Source: Microbacterium sp. (GTDB lineage Bacteria > Actinomycetota > Actinomycetes > Actinomycetales > Microbacteriaceae). Taken from it: a stretch of DNA of 64,000 nt. The stretch spans positions 186,001 to 250,000 of the forward strand of contig QFPM01000001.1 in assembly GCA_003248655.1 (NCBI GenBank), in the 5' to 3' direction. The notes below the pieces were generated by a model, which was given only the letters and a program-made list of their open reading frames with translations, made no database searches and was not told the DNA's origin. Made by a program: the position numbers and the translations under genes. Shown here piece after piece: positions 43,825 to 52,741 of this stretch; position 1 is the first letter of the stretch; every line of letters starts with the position of its first letter.

Positions 43825-44424
43825 TCAGTCCAGGCGGCGGTCGTCGGCGTGGCGCGCGAGTGCGGCGCCGTAGCGCTCGGTGAGCTGGATCATGAGGTCG
43901 GGCGTCTCGCGGTCGAGACCGAACACGTAACCCGGGAAGTCGAGCTCCTTCTGCAGGGCCCAGATCTCGTCGTGTCGGTCGGGCGGCAGCACCTGCGCGG
44001 GGTCGCCGACGGCGATCCATCCGATCGGCACGACCGATTCGGGCGGCAGGACTGTCCGCAGGTGGACGACCGCGTTGATCCGCACTTCGCTACGGTCGCC
44101 GATGCGCGCGCCGTTGAAGACGCGGACGCCCGTGGCAAGGAACACCTCGTCGCCGACCGTCGCCCCCGAAAGGCTCGCGGTCGGCCCGACGAGCACGTGC
44201 GAGCCGATGTGCACGGGATGCGTCGCGCTCGCGCGCAACAGCGCGTTCTCCATGACGATGACGTTCTCAGCGAGGGTGATCGGCCCGCCCTCGGCGGTGA
44301 TGACGGCGCCGTGCAGCACCTGGCATCCGGCGCCGATCGTCACATCGCCCGATACGACGGCCGTCGGCGCGATGACCGCGCTCGAGTGGATGCGGGGCGC
44401 AGCGCCCAGGTGCTCGAACTGCAT
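43825..44424 (-). CDS. gamma-carbonic anhydrase-like hexapeptide-repeat protein
   Basis: A 199-residue left-handed beta-helix protein with hexapeptide repeats such as IHSSAVIAPTAVVSGDVTIG, ALLRASATHPVHIGSHVLVG, and ATVGDEVFLATGVRVFNGAR. One putative metal His lies in ATHPVHIG, but the usual HX4H pair of gamma-carbonic anhydrases is not complete where expected, so activity is uncertain. ATG 44424 has GAGGTTCGC upstream. Placement facing ppc makes bicarbonate supply a fair guess. Confidence 0.8.
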   Translation of the reverse strand: MQFEHLGAAPRIHSSAVIAPTAVVSGDVTIGAGCQVLHGAVITAEGGPITLAENVIVMENALLRASATHPVHIGSHVLVGPTASLSGATVGDEVFLATGVRVFNGARIGDRSEVRINAVVHLRTVLPPESVVPIGWIAVGDPAQVLPPDRHDEIWALQKELDFPGYVFGLDRETPDLMIQLTERYGAALARHADDRRLD

Positions 44425-44467
44425 GCGAACCTCCAGCGGATCTGCCGCCAGCGTACCCCTCCCCCTT

Positions 44468-44539
44468 CGCGAGACCCGGTCTGTGCGTCGAGACCAGCGT
44501 TCACGAACGTACGTCTCGACGCGGAAACCGGGTCTCGCG
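44468..44539. repeat. 72-bp palindrome (CGCGAGACCCGGT ends), second copy
   Basis: Same family and same length as 43732-43803: CGCGAGACCCGGTCTGTGCG with the inverted CGGAAACCGGGTCTCGCG end. Arms are conserved; the loop differs. Confidence 0.9.
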
Positions 44540-44555
44540 GAAGGATGGGCGGGGG

Positions 44556-47500
44556 TCAGGCGTCAGCGGGCGCGGGGAGCGGGTAGAGCTGGTCGAGGAG
44601 TTGGGCTGTCCAGGCGATCAGGTCGGCGTCGGTGTCGGCGAGCGGGGCGCCGTCCGCGGCGGGCAGCGGCACGACCATCGCCTCGCCGCCCGCGAGGACC
44701 TTCGACTTCGGATACAGCCGCTGCAGCCGCACGCGCAGTGAATCGGATGCCGGGGCGGGCGCGACCCGCAGATTCGGACCCATCGCGACGACATCGGTCA
44801 GCTGCGCCTGCGCGGCGCGGCGGCGCAGCCGCGCGATGCGGAAGAGGCCGTCGACCTCGGGCGGCGCCTGGCCGTACCGGTCCTCGAGCTCCTCACGCAC
44901 GAGGTCGATCGGGTCAGAGCCCGCGGCATCCGTCATCCGCGCCGACGCGGCGGGCGACGCCGCCGCCGACAGCTTCTGGTACGCCTCGAGCCGCAAGCGC
45001 TCGCTGTCGATGTACGACTCGGGGATGCGGGCATCCACCGGCAATTCGAGGCGCAACTCAGCCGGTCCGTCGACCTCGTCGCCGCGGAAGGTCGCGACGG
45101 CCTCGCCGATCATCCGGAGGTACAGGTCGAAGCCTACACCTGCGATGTGACCTGCCTGCTCGGCACCGAGGAGGTTCCCCGCGCCGCGCAACTCGAGGTC
45201 CTTGAGCGCGACCTGCATTCCCGAGCCGAGGTCGTTGTTGACGGCGATCGTCTCGAGCCGGTCGGCCGCGGTCTCCGACAGCGGCTTCTGCTCGTCGTAG
45301 AGGAAGTACGCATACGCGCGTTCACGCCCGCGGCCGACGCGCCCGCGCAGCTGGTGAAGCTGCGACAGCCCGTACTTGTCGGCGCGGTCGATGACGATCG
45401 TGTTCGCGTTCGAGATGTCGAGGCCCGTCTCGATGATCGTCGTCGAGACGAGGACGTCGAACTTGCGCTCCCAGAATCCGTCGACGACCTCTTCGAGCGC
45501 GTGCTCACCCATCTGCCCGTGCGCGACGGCGATGCGCGCCTCGGGCACGAGCTCGGCGAGCTGAGCGGCGACCCGTTGGATCGACTGCACCCGGTTGTGC
45601 ACGTAGAAGACCTGCCCCTCGCGCAGCAGCTCGCGCCGGATGGCCGCCGCGATCTGCTTGTCGTTGCGCGGCCCGACGTAGGAAAGGATCGGATGCCGGT
45701 CCTCGGGCGGCGTCGCGAGCGTCGACATCTCGCGGATGCCGGTGACCGCCATCTCGAGCGTCCGCGGGATCGGGGTCGCGCTCATCGCGAGGATGTCGAC
45801 GTTCGTCTTGAGCTTCTTCAGGGCGTCCTTGTGCTCGACGCCGAAGCGCTGCTCCTCGTCGACGATGAGAAGGCCAAGGTCTTTGAAGATCACCTTCTCG
45901 GTGAGGATGCGGTGCGTGCCGATGACCAGATCGACGGTGCCGTCGGTGAGCCCCGCGAGCGTCTCTCGCGCCTCGCGATCGGACTGGAAGCGCGAGAGCG
46001 GCCGCACCTTCACGGGAAAACCCGCGAACCGCTCGGTGAAGGTCTCGAGGTGCTGCTTGACGAGGAGCGTCGTCGGCACGAGCATCGCGACCTGCTTGCC
46101 GTCTTGGATCGCCTTGAACGCGGCGCGGACGGCCACCTCGGTCTTGCCGAAGCCGACATCGCCCGAGAGCAGCCGGTCCATCGGAATCGGCCGTTCCATA
46201 TCGGCCTTGATCTCGTCGATGGTCTGTAGCTGATCGGGGGTCTCGGCGAACGGAAACGCCTCTTCGAGCTCGCGCTGCCAGGGTGTGTCGGGCCCGAACG
46301 CGTACCCCTTCGCGGCCATGCGCGCCGAGTAGAGCTTGACGAGCTCGACCGCGATGTCACGGACGGCCTTGCGCGCCTTGCCCTTCGCGGCGGCCCAGTC
46401 GCTACCGCCCATCTTCGACAGCGCGGGCGCCTCACCGCCGACGTACTTGCTGAGGAGGTCCAGCTGGTCGGTCGGGACGAAGAGCTTGTCACCCGGATGC
46501 CCGCGCTTGGAGGGCGCGTACTCGAGCACGAGGTACTCGCGCGTCGTCTTGACGGGGTTTCGGCCGCCGCTGGACACCTCGCGCTGGACGAGCTCGACGA
46601 AGCGGCCGATGCCGTGCGTCGAGTGCACGACGATGTCGCCCGCCTTCAGCTGTAGCGGGTCGACGACGTTGCGCCGCCGCGACGCGAGCTTCTTGATCAC
46701 GCGCCCGTCGGCGCCGATCGTGCGCCCGTAGAACTCGGCCTCGGTGAGCACCGCGAGCTTCGCCTCGGGCAGCTCGAACCCGCTCTCAAGCGCGCCCGTC
46801 ACCGCGACGGCGACCCCGGCATCCGGAGCGTCGAGGAGCTCGTCGGTCGCACGGGCCGCGATACCCCGCTCGGCGAGGACGTCGCGGGCCCTATCGACAA
46901 GGCCGGCGCCGGATGCCGCGACGACGACGCTCCAGCCATCGGCGATGAGCTCGCCGACGTGCGCGGTCGCCCCGTCGACATTGCCCTGGAACGACGGCAC
47001 CGGCCGCGCGGCGACGCGCACGACGTCGCTGTCGCCGAGGCCTTCGTCGGCGGCATCCGCCTCGCCCGAGTCGAACCCACTGAACGACCACCACACGCCG
47101 CCGCGCTCGCCGGTCGCGGCGCGGAGGTCGGGGAGCGTCAGGAAGTCGCCCGCGCCCAGGTCGACGGGGGTATCGGCGCCGGCGGTCGCGGCGCTCCACG
47201 CGGCCTCGAGGAACTCGCGGTTCGTCTCGCCCAGCGTCATCGCGCGTGTGATGGAGCGCTCGGGGTCGATGAGGGCGGCCGCGGTCCCCCGCGGCAGGTA
47301 ATCGACGAGCGGGACGACGCCGTCCACGACCGCGGGCAGGAGCGATTCCATGCCCTCGACCGGGATGCCTTCGGCCATCTTCTCGAGCATCGTGCGCAGG
47401 CCCGGGAACCGGCCCTGCAGGGCGGCCGCCCGCGCGCGCACATCCGGCGTCAACAGCAGCTCGCGCGCCGGCACCAGCACGACCTCCGCGACCTCGCCCG

Positions 47501-48176
47501 GAAGCGATCGCTGGTCGGCAACCGAGAACGCGCGGATCTCGTCGACCTCGTCGCCGAAGAACTCGATGCGGGAGGGGTGCGCCGCCGTCGGCGGGAACAC
47601 GTCGAGGATGCCGCCGCGCACCGCGAACTCACCGCGACGCGAGACCATGTCGACACGGAGGTACGCGAGGTCGACGAGCCTGCGCGCGACCGCGTCGAGG
47701 TCGTGACCGCGCTCGCCCGCGGCGAGGCGAAGGACGCCGGCATCCGTCAGCCCTGCCGCGATCGGCTGGAGCGCCGCACGCACGGAGGCCGTGACGATGA
47801 GGGGGCCGGTCTCGCCGCCACCCGCCGCCCACTCGGCGGCCTCGCGCAACACCGACAGCCGAAGCCCCACGGTCTCGGTCGACGGGCTGAGCCTCTCGTG
47901 GGGCAGGGTCTCCCACGCGGGAAAGTGACGGACGAGCGCGCGGGGAACCAGGCTCTGCAGGGCCGCGCCGATGCTCTCGGCCCGGCGTCCCGTGGGCGTG
48001 ACGACGAGAACGGATGCCGGTGACCCGACCGCCTCGCGGGCATCGAGCAGCGCCGCGAGCATCGGCGCATCGAGCCCCGCGAGCATCGAGAAATCGGTGT
48101 CGAACCGGGCCGCGCCGACCGCCTCTCGCACCGACGGAGCCTGCAGGAGGGCGCGCGAGATCCCGGAAACTGTCAC
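44556..48176 (-). CDS. mfd: transcription-repair coupling factor
   Basis: A 1206-residue translocase that removes RNA polymerase stalled at DNA damage and recruits UvrA. Order of parts: UvrB-like N-terminus (about 1-330), the RNA polymerase interaction domain with YAPSKRGHPGDKLFVP, superfamily 2 motor with Walker A LLSGDVGFGKTEVAV near 668 and box II LIVDEEQRFGVEHK near 772, then the TRG-like RGRVGRGRERAYAYF region and a C-terminal inhibitory domain. GTG 48176 has TAGACT 6 bases upstream. Confidence 0.96.
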   Translation of the reverse strand: MTVSGISRALLQAPSVREAVGAARFDTDFSMLAGLDAPMLAALLDAREAVGSPASVLVVTPTGRRAESIGAALQSLVPRALVRHFPAWETLPHERLSPSTETVGLRLSVLREAAEWAAGGGETGPLIVTASVRAALQPIAAGLTDAGVLRLAAGERGHDLDAVARRLVDLAYLRVDMVSRRGEFAVRGGILDVFPPTAAHPSRIEFFGDEVDEIRAFSVADQRSLPGEVAEVVLVPARELLLTPDVRARAAALQGRFPGLRTMLEKMAEGIPVEGMESLLPAVVDGVVPLVDYLPRGTAAALIDPERSITRAMTLGETNREFLEAAWSAATAGADTPVDLGAGDFLTLPDLRAATGERGGVWWSFSGFDSGEADAADEGLGDSDVVRVAARPVPSFQGNVDGATAHVGELIADGWSVVVAASGAGLVDRARDVLAERGIAARATDELLDAPDAGVAVAVTGALESGFELPEAKLAVLTEAEFYGRTIGADGRVIKKLASRRRNVVDPLQLKAGDIVVHSTHGIGRFVELVQREVSSGGRNPVKTTREYLVLEYAPSKRGHPGDKLFVPTDQLDLLSKYVGGEAPALSKMGGSDWAAAKGKARKAVRDIAVELVKLYSARMAAKGYAFGPDTPWQRELEEAFPFAETPDQLQTIDEIKADMERPIPMDRLLSGDVGFGKTEVAVRAAFKAIQDGKQVAMLVPTTLLVKQHLETFTERFAGFPVKVRPLSRFQSDREARETLAGLTDGTVDLVIGTHRILTEKVIFKDLGLLIVDEEQRFGVEHKDALKKLKTNVDILAMSATPIPRTLEMAVTGIREMSTLATPPEDRHPILSYVGPRNDKQIAAAIRRELLREGQVFYVHNRVQSIQRVAAQLAELVPEARIAVAHGQMGEHALEEVVDGFWERKFDVLVSTTIIETGLDISNANTIVIDRADKYGLSQLHQLRGRVGRGRERAYAYFLYDEQKPLSETAADRLETIAVNNDLGSGMQVALKDLELRGAGNLLGAEQAGHIAGVGFDLYLRMIGEAVATFRGDEVDGPAELRLELPVDARIPESYIDSERLRLEAYQKLSAAASPAASARMTDAAGSDPIDLVREELEDRYGQAPPEVDGLFRIARLRRRAAQAQLTDVVAMGPNLRVAPAPASDSLRVRLQRLYPKSKVLAGGEAMVVPLPAADGAPLADTDADLIAWTAQLLDQLYPLPAPADA

Positions 48177-48182
48177 CGGACG

Positions 48183-48188
48183 AGTCTA
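48183..48188 (-). promoter_or_regulatory. -10 box (TAGACT) of mfd
   Basis: TAGACT on the minus strand, 6 bases before GTG 48176; leaderless placement. It lies 28 bases from the divergent box at 48216. Confidence 0.5.
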
Positions 48189-48215
48189 CGGCGCGGCACC
48201 GACACGGGCCCTGAA

Positions 48216-48221
48216 TAGGAT
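48216..48221 (+). promoter_or_regulatory. -10 box (TAGGAT) of the Pro-rich membrane protein gene
   Basis: TAGGAT ends 6 bases before GTG 48228; leaderless placement, divergent from mfd. Confidence 0.5.
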
Positions 48222-48227
48222 GAGCAC

Positions 48228-48905
48228 GTGAGCGACGCGCAGACTCCCCCGCATCCCCCGGTGCCCCCGGTTCCTCCGGTGCCGCCGTACGCGCAGCCGA
48301 CGCCTCCGTCTTCTGCGACCCCGCAGCCGTACGCGGGGCAGCCGCCGTATGCCAGCCAGCCGCCGTATGCCCAGCAGCAGCAGTACGTCGCGCCGACAGC
48401 ACCGGCTCCCGCACAGGCCTCGTACCCGCCCGCCGGCTACGGCACCACGGCTGTGTACCCGCCCGCCGGCTACGCGGCCTTCTCCCCCGAGCGCCCGCAG
48501 CGCCCGGCCGGACCCTCGACTCTCGGCCTCATCGCGATGATCGCCGGCATTGCGGCGATCATCATCTCCGTCGCGCTGAGCGCGGCGTCGAGCTTCGCCT
48601 CCGCAGAGGGCGCCATGCGTCACGCGATCGGGATGTCACCGGAGGGCCTGGAGAACCTGACCGAGGACGAGCTGCTCGCCCTCCTCAGCCCCGTGCGAGA
48701 CCTCGTGCTGTGGGCCGAGATCGGGTTCTGGCTCGGCACCGCGCTCGGCATCTGGGCGATCGTTCAGGGCATCTTTGCGATCGTGACGAGGCGCGGGCGC
48801 GGCTTCGGCATTGGCGCCGTCGTGATCGGTGCCCTCGGCCCGATCCTCTGGAGCGTCGTGGTGGGCTTCGCGATCATCATCGGGATAGCCGCAGGCACGA
48901 CCTGA
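48228..48905 (+). CDS. Pro/Tyr-rich N-terminal, C-terminal membrane protein
   Basis: A 225-residue protein. Residues 1-95 are disordered and rich in Pro, Tyr, Gln and Ala (PPYASQPPYAQQQQY, YPPAGYGTT repeated). Three membrane segments follow (about 97-118, 160-182, 190-220), with a short acidic outside loop (GLENLTEDELLALL). The layout is like actinobacterial DUF4190/DUF4064-type proteins, but I cannot fix the family. It sits alone between mfd and pth on the opposite strand. Confidence 0.72.
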   Translation: MSDAQTPPHPPVPPVPPVPPYAQPTPPSSATPQPYAGQPPYASQPPYAQQQQYVAPTAPAPAQASYPPAGYGTTAVYPPAGYAAFSPERPQRPAGPSTLGLIAMIAGIAAIIISVALSAASSFASAEGAMRHAIGMSPEGLENLTEDELLALLSPVRDLVLWAEIGFWLGTALGIWAIVQGIFAIVTRRGRGFGIGAVVIGALGPILWSVVVGFAIIIGIAAGTT

Positions 48906-48929
48906 CCCGGAAGCGACCCGTCGCCGCGC

Positions 48930-49514
48930 TTACGCGCGCGGCGCGTGATGCGTCTGTTGGGCCGCGAGCAGACCCTCGCCGATGAGCTGCTCCACGGCAT
49001 CCGCCGCGTCGCCGATCACGAGGGGCAGTCGCGTGCGCTCGGCCGCCGAGAACGGGTCGAGCACCCAGTCGGCCGGGTCCTGACGCCCCGGGGGACGCCC
49101 GATCCCCACCCGCACGCGCGGGAACTCGGGGGTCCCGAGCGCCTTCGCCACGTCGCGGATGCCGTTGTGACCGCCGTGCCCGCCGCCGACCTTGAGCTTG
49201 ATGGTGTCGAACGGGATGTCGAGTTCGTCGTGGACGAGGACGATCCGCTCCGCGGGGACGTCGTAGAAGCGCGCGAGCTGCGACGCCGGCCCGCCCGAGA
49301 CGTTCATGAACGAGTTCGGAGCCGCGAGCACGATCTTCGCGGCACCGGGGCGCAGCCACGTCTCGGCGACGCGCGCGTTGGCCTTGTGCGCGCGCAGAGT
49401 CTCTCCCCGCCGGGCGGCGAGCTCAGCCACGACCATCTGGCCCACGTTGTGGCGCGTCTGCTCGTACCGGGTCCCCGGATTTCCGAGCCCGACGACCAGC
49501 CAGGTATCAGCCAT
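48930..49514 (-). CDS. pth: peptidyl-tRNA hydrolase
   Basis: A 194-residue enzyme that frees tRNA from peptidyl-tRNA dropped by ribosomes. VGLGNPGTRYEQTRHNVG carries the catalytic His near residue 21; NSFMNVSGG and VHDELDIPFDTIKLKVGGG, then GHNGIRD complete the active site. ATG 49514 has AGGGAGAGC upstream. It follows the L25 gene by 84 bases, a conserved actinobacterial pair. Confidence 0.95.
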   Translation of the reverse strand: MADTWLVVGLGNPGTRYEQTRHNVGQMVVAELAARRGETLRAHKANARVAETWLRPGAAKIVLAAPNSFMNVSGGPASQLARFYDVPAERIVLVHDELDIPFDTIKLKVGGGHGGHNGIRDVAKALGTPEFPRVRVGIGRPPGRQDPADWVLDPFSAAERTRLPLVIGDAADAVEQLIGEGLLAAQQTHHAPRA

Positions 49515-49598
49515 GCTCTCCCTCTCGACAGTGCCCGCAACCGCGCAGCCCGCCCCCACCAGTATCGGCGGAGACGGGCTGCGTGCGAATCGCGAAGA

Positions 49599-50243
49599 TT
49601 ACTCGGCGGCCTCTTCGGCAGCCTCTTCGGCGGCCTCGGACTGCTCGGCCGCGACCTCGGCATCCGCCTCGGCGATCTCTTCCTCGGCCTCGAGGGCCGC
49701 GACCGGAATCGAGATCGCGACGATCAGGAGCTCGGGCTCGGCGGCAAGCGCGGCGCCCTTTGGAAGGGTCAGGTCACCGGCGGTGATCTGCGTGCCGTCC
49801 TCGAGACCCTCGACGTCGACCTCGATGTTCTGCGGGATGCTGGTGGCCTCGACCTCGAGCGCAACGGTCGCGTTGTCGAGGTTGACAATGGTACCGGCGA
49901 CGGGCTCACCCACGACGACGACGGGGACGTCGACCTGGATCTTCTCGCCCTTCTTCACGACGAGGAGGTCGATGTGCTCGATGATCTGGTGCACCGGGTC
50001 CTTCTGCACGTCCTTGACGAGCGTCAGCTGCTGCTTGCCGGCGACCTCGAGCTCGAGCACCGCGTTGGCGCGGCGGATGAGCAGCGAGACCTGGTGGCCG
50101 GGCAGCGAGACGTGCACCGGGTCGGTGCCGTGGCCGTAGATGACGGCGGGAATCTGGCCGGTGGCGCGCAGGCGACGGGCGAAGCCCTTGCCGAAGTTCT
50201 CGCGGACCTCGGCGACGACCTTGGTGTCGGTCTCGGTGGACAT
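49599..50243 (-). CDS. rplY: 50S ribosomal protein L25/general stress protein Ctc
   Basis: A 214-residue protein with the 5S rRNA-binding L25 domain (about 8-95: VRENFGKGFARRLRATGQIP, AVIYGHGTD) and the C-terminal TL5/Ctc beta domain (VDVPVVVVGEPVAGT, GLEDGTQITAGDL). The end is an acidic Ala/Glu tail (AAEEAAEEAAE). ATG 50243 has an AAGGAG site. It lies upstream of pth. Confidence 0.95.
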   Translation of the reverse strand: MSTETDTKVVAEVRENFGKGFARRLRATGQIPAVIYGHGTDPVHVSLPGHQVSLLIRRANAVLELEVAGKQQLTLVKDVQKDPVHQIIEHIDLLVVKKGEKIQVDVPVVVVGEPVAGTIVNLDNATVALEVEATSIPQNIEVDVEGLEDGTQITAGDLTLPKGAALAAEPELLIVAISIPVAALEAEEEIAEADAEVAAEQSEAAEEAAEEAAE

Positions 50244-50419
50244 TGTTCTTCTCCTTGCGGGCGGCGGTCCGCCCTGAAATCGTGATGCTGCAGGGGTCTG
50301 GGTATCGACTCGAACGCACGCGCGTGAGGAACGCCCCGGAAGGCATCACCGCGTCGATCACGGATGCGGATGCCGCATCCCTCGCCGAAGTACGTCCCCC
50401 AGTCTACCAGCGCCGCCGC

Positions 50420-50425
50420 TACGAT
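50420..50425 (+). promoter_or_regulatory. -10 box (TACGAT) of the 40-residue membrane protein gene
   Basis: TACGAT lies 41 bases before ATG 50466, giving a short leader that carries the TGAGGAGGA ribosome site. Confidence 0.5.
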
Positions 50426-50465
50426 GGAGACGTCGCGTTCGGGCGACGCCACCTGAGGAGGATCC

Positions 50466-50588
50466 ATGGACTACGGCTGGATGTCGCACGCACTCCTCTG
50501 GCTGGTCGGCGTCATGTCGCTCATCGCGACCGTCGGCGCCGCGGCGGCCCTGTGGTCGATGGGCCGCTCGGGCTACCGCAAGGACTGA
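50466..50588 (+). CDS. 40-residue single-pass membrane protein
   Basis: ATG 50466 has an ideal ribosome site (GAGGAG, 5-6 bases away) and a TACGAT promoter box before it. The peptide starts MDYGWMSHALLW, has one membrane helix (about 9-30, VGVMSLIATVGAAAALW) and ends in basic SGYRKD. It is too short for most gene finders. Its 3' end overlaps the convergent gluconokinase gene by 16 bases. The strong signals make it very likely to be translated; function unknown. Confidence 0.75.
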   Translation: MDYGWMSHALLWLVGVMSLIATVGAAAALWSMGRSGYRKD

Positions 50589-51073
50589 GCGACTCCGCGT
50601 CCGGTCAGCAGATCGGTGATGCGCTGGACGACCGAGGGCAGGTCGGCGTCGTTGGCGACCCGAACGCCCGCTTCGTCCGACGCGAGCGGTTCGAGCGTCG
50701 TCAGCTGTGAGTCAAGTAGCGACGCCGGCATGAAGTGGTCGCGGCGCGACACCCGATTGCGTAGCTGAGCGTCGGACACGACGAGTTCGACGAACACGAC
50801 TCCGCCGACCTGCGCGCGAATGCGGTCGCGGTAGGCGCGCCGCAACGCCGAACACGCGACGACGATCGAGGGTGCCCGGAGCGTCGCGGCCACGGCATCC
50901 AGCCACGGCGCGCGATCGTTGTCGTCGAGGGGCTTTCCCGAGGCCATCTTCGCGACGTTGGCGCGCGGGTGCAGGTCGTCGCCGTCGACGAACTCCGCGC
51001 GCAGCGCCGCCGCGACCGACGCGCCCACGAGCGACTTGCCCGACCCACTCGGACCCATGACGACGACTCGCAT
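50573..51073 (-). CDS. gntK: gluconokinase
   Basis: A 166-residue kinase phosphorylating gluconate to 6-phosphogluconate. Walker A VVMGPSGSGKSLVG is at 4-17; FVDGDDLHPRANVAKMASGK and PLDDNDRAPWLDAVA are the substrate-binding hallmark of the GntK family; CSALRRAYRDRIR and RRDHFMPASLLDSQ follow. ATG 51073 starts the fold directly. It is divergent from gnd, which uses its product. Confidence 0.94.
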   Translation of the reverse strand: MRVVVMGPSGSGKSLVGASVAAALRAEFVDGDDLHPRANVAKMASGKPLDDNDRAPWLDAVAATLRAPSIVVACSALRRAYRDRIRAQVGGVVFVELVVSDAQLRNRVSRRDHFMPASLLDSQLTTLEPLASDEAGVRVANDADLPSVVQRITDLLTGRGVAQSLR

Positions 51074-51190
51074 GCGGGCATCCTCGCACGCGTCTCGCCG
51101 ACGGCCCGGCCGCCGCGCCCGGCATCCCCCGCGCGCCCGCACCGCACTACGCTGGAGGAGACCCCGTCACCTCTCCTGAGGAGCTTCTCC

Positions 51191-52672
51191 GTGTCCGAAA
51201 CCGCCCCGGCGACCCCGTCCCTGCCCGCCCCGACCGCGAACATCGGCGTCGTCGGGCTCGCCGTGATGGGATCGAACCTCGCCCGCAACCTCGCGAGCCG
51301 CGAGGGCAACACCGTCGCGGTCTACAACCGGTCGCGCTCGAAGACCGACGAGCTCGTCGCCGAGCATCCCGAGGCGGGCTTCGTGCCCGCGTTCTCGTAC
51401 GAGGAGTTCGCCGCGAGCCTGCAGAAGCCGCGCACGGCACTCATCATGGTCAAGGCCGGTGGGCCGACGGATGCCGTCATCGACGAGCTCATGTCCGTCT
51501 TCGAGCCGGGCGACATCATCATCGACGGCGGCAACTCGCTGTTCACCGACACAATCCGCCGCGAGAAAGCCGTCCGCGAAGCGGGCTTCAACTTCGTCGG
51601 CATGGGCGTCTCGGGCGGCGAGGAAGGCGCGCTCAACGGCCCCTCGCTCATGCCCGGCGGCCCCGACGAGGCGTGGGTGACGCTCGGGCCGATCCTGCGC
51701 TCGATCGCCGCCGTCGCCGAGGGCGAGCCGTGCGTCACGCACGTCGGCCACGACGGCGCGGGGCACTTCGTGAAGATGGTGCACAACGGCATCGAGTACG
51801 CCGACATGCAGCTGATCGCCGAGGCGTACGACCTCATCCGCCGCGGCACCGGCAAGACGCCCGCGGAGATCGCCGACATCTTCGCCGAGTGGAACCGGGG
51901 AGAGCTCGAGAGCTACCTCATCGAGATCACCGCCGAGGTCCTTCGCCAGACCGATGCCGCGACGGGCAGCCCACTCGTGGATGTCATCGTCGACGAGGCG
52001 GGCGCGAAGGGCACCGGCGCCTGGACGGTGCAGACCGCGCTCGATCTCGGCGTGCCCGTGTCGGGCATCGCCGAGGCGACGTTCGCCCGGTCGCTGTCGA
52101 GCCACCGCGAGCAGCGCGACGTCTCGGGTGGACTCCCGGGCCCGGCGGAGTCCGCGTTCACGGTCGATGACCCCGACGCCTTCGTCGAGCAGGTGCGCCT
52201 CGCGCTGTATGCCTCGAAGATCGTCGCATACTCGCAGGGGTTCGATGAGATCCGCGCGGGAGCCGCCCAGTACGGCTGGACGATCGACCTCGGCGCGATC
52301 AGCCGCATCTGGCGCGGCGGCTGCATCATCCGTGCGCAGTTCCTCAACCGCATCGCCGAGGCGTACGCGGCCGAGCCCGAGCTGCCGGTGCTGCTCACCG
52401 CCCCGTACTTCGTCGAGGCGCTCGGACGCGCGCAGGATGCCTGGCGCGAGATCGTCGGCACGGCCGCGACCGCCGGCATCCCCTCGCCGGCCTTCTCGTC
52501 ATCGCTCGCCTACTACGACGGCCTCCGCGCGCGCCGACTTCCGGCGGCGCTCATCCAGGGGCAGCGCGACTTCTTCGGCGCGCACACCTACGAGCGCATC
52601 GATAAGCCCGGCACCTTCCACACGCTGTGGTCGGGCGACCGCAGCGAGGTCTCGGCGGAAGACACGCACTGA
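51191..52672 (+). CDS. gnd: 6-phosphogluconate dehydrogenase (decarboxylating)
   Basis: A 493-residue NADP-type enzyme of the oxidative pentose phosphate pathway, giving ribulose 5-phosphate. The nucleotide motif GVVGLAVMGSNLARNLA near 19-35, DGGNSLFTDTIRRE, GVSGGEEGALNGPSLMPGG, and KMVHNGIEYADMQL are all present. GTG 51191 has GAGGAG 7 bases upstream and a TACGCT box before that. The length is that of the long (dimeric) class. Divergent gntK suggests common control for gluconate use. Confidence 0.96.
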   Translation: MSETAPATPSLPAPTANIGVVGLAVMGSNLARNLASREGNTVAVYNRSRSKTDELVAEHPEAGFVPAFSYEEFAASLQKPRTALIMVKAGGPTDAVIDELMSVFEPGDIIIDGGNSLFTDTIRREKAVREAGFNFVGMGVSGGEEGALNGPSLMPGGPDEAWVTLGPILRSIAAVAEGEPCVTHVGHDGAGHFVKMVHNGIEYADMQLIAEAYDLIRRGTGKTPAEIADIFAEWNRGELESYLIEITAEVLRQTDAATGSPLVDVIVDEAGAKGTGAWTVQTALDLGVPVSGIAEATFARSLSSHREQRDVSGGLPGPAESAFTVDDPDAFVEQVRLALYASKIVAYSQGFDEIRAGAAQYGWTIDLGAISRIWRGGCIIRAQFLNRIAEAYAAEPELPVLLTAPYFVEALGRAQDAWREIVGTAATAGIPSPAFSSSLAYYDGLRARRLPAALIQGQRDFFGAHTYERIDKPGTFHTLWSGDRSEVSAEDTH

Positions 52673-52677
52673 CGCCG

Positions 52678-52732
52678 TTTTCGACTCGCTGCGCTCGCTC
52701 AACCCCCGGGGACGCTCGCTCAACCCCCGGGG
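52678..52732. repeat. dispersed TTTCGACTCGCTGCGCTCGCTC element
   Basis: TTTCGACTCGCTGCGCTCGC then TCAACCCCCGGGG, with GCTCGCTCAACCCCCGGGG repeated once more. Same family as 13522-13613 and 29344-29378. It separates the convergent gnd and corA genes. Confidence 0.8.
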
Positions 52733-52741
52733 TGACGACCG

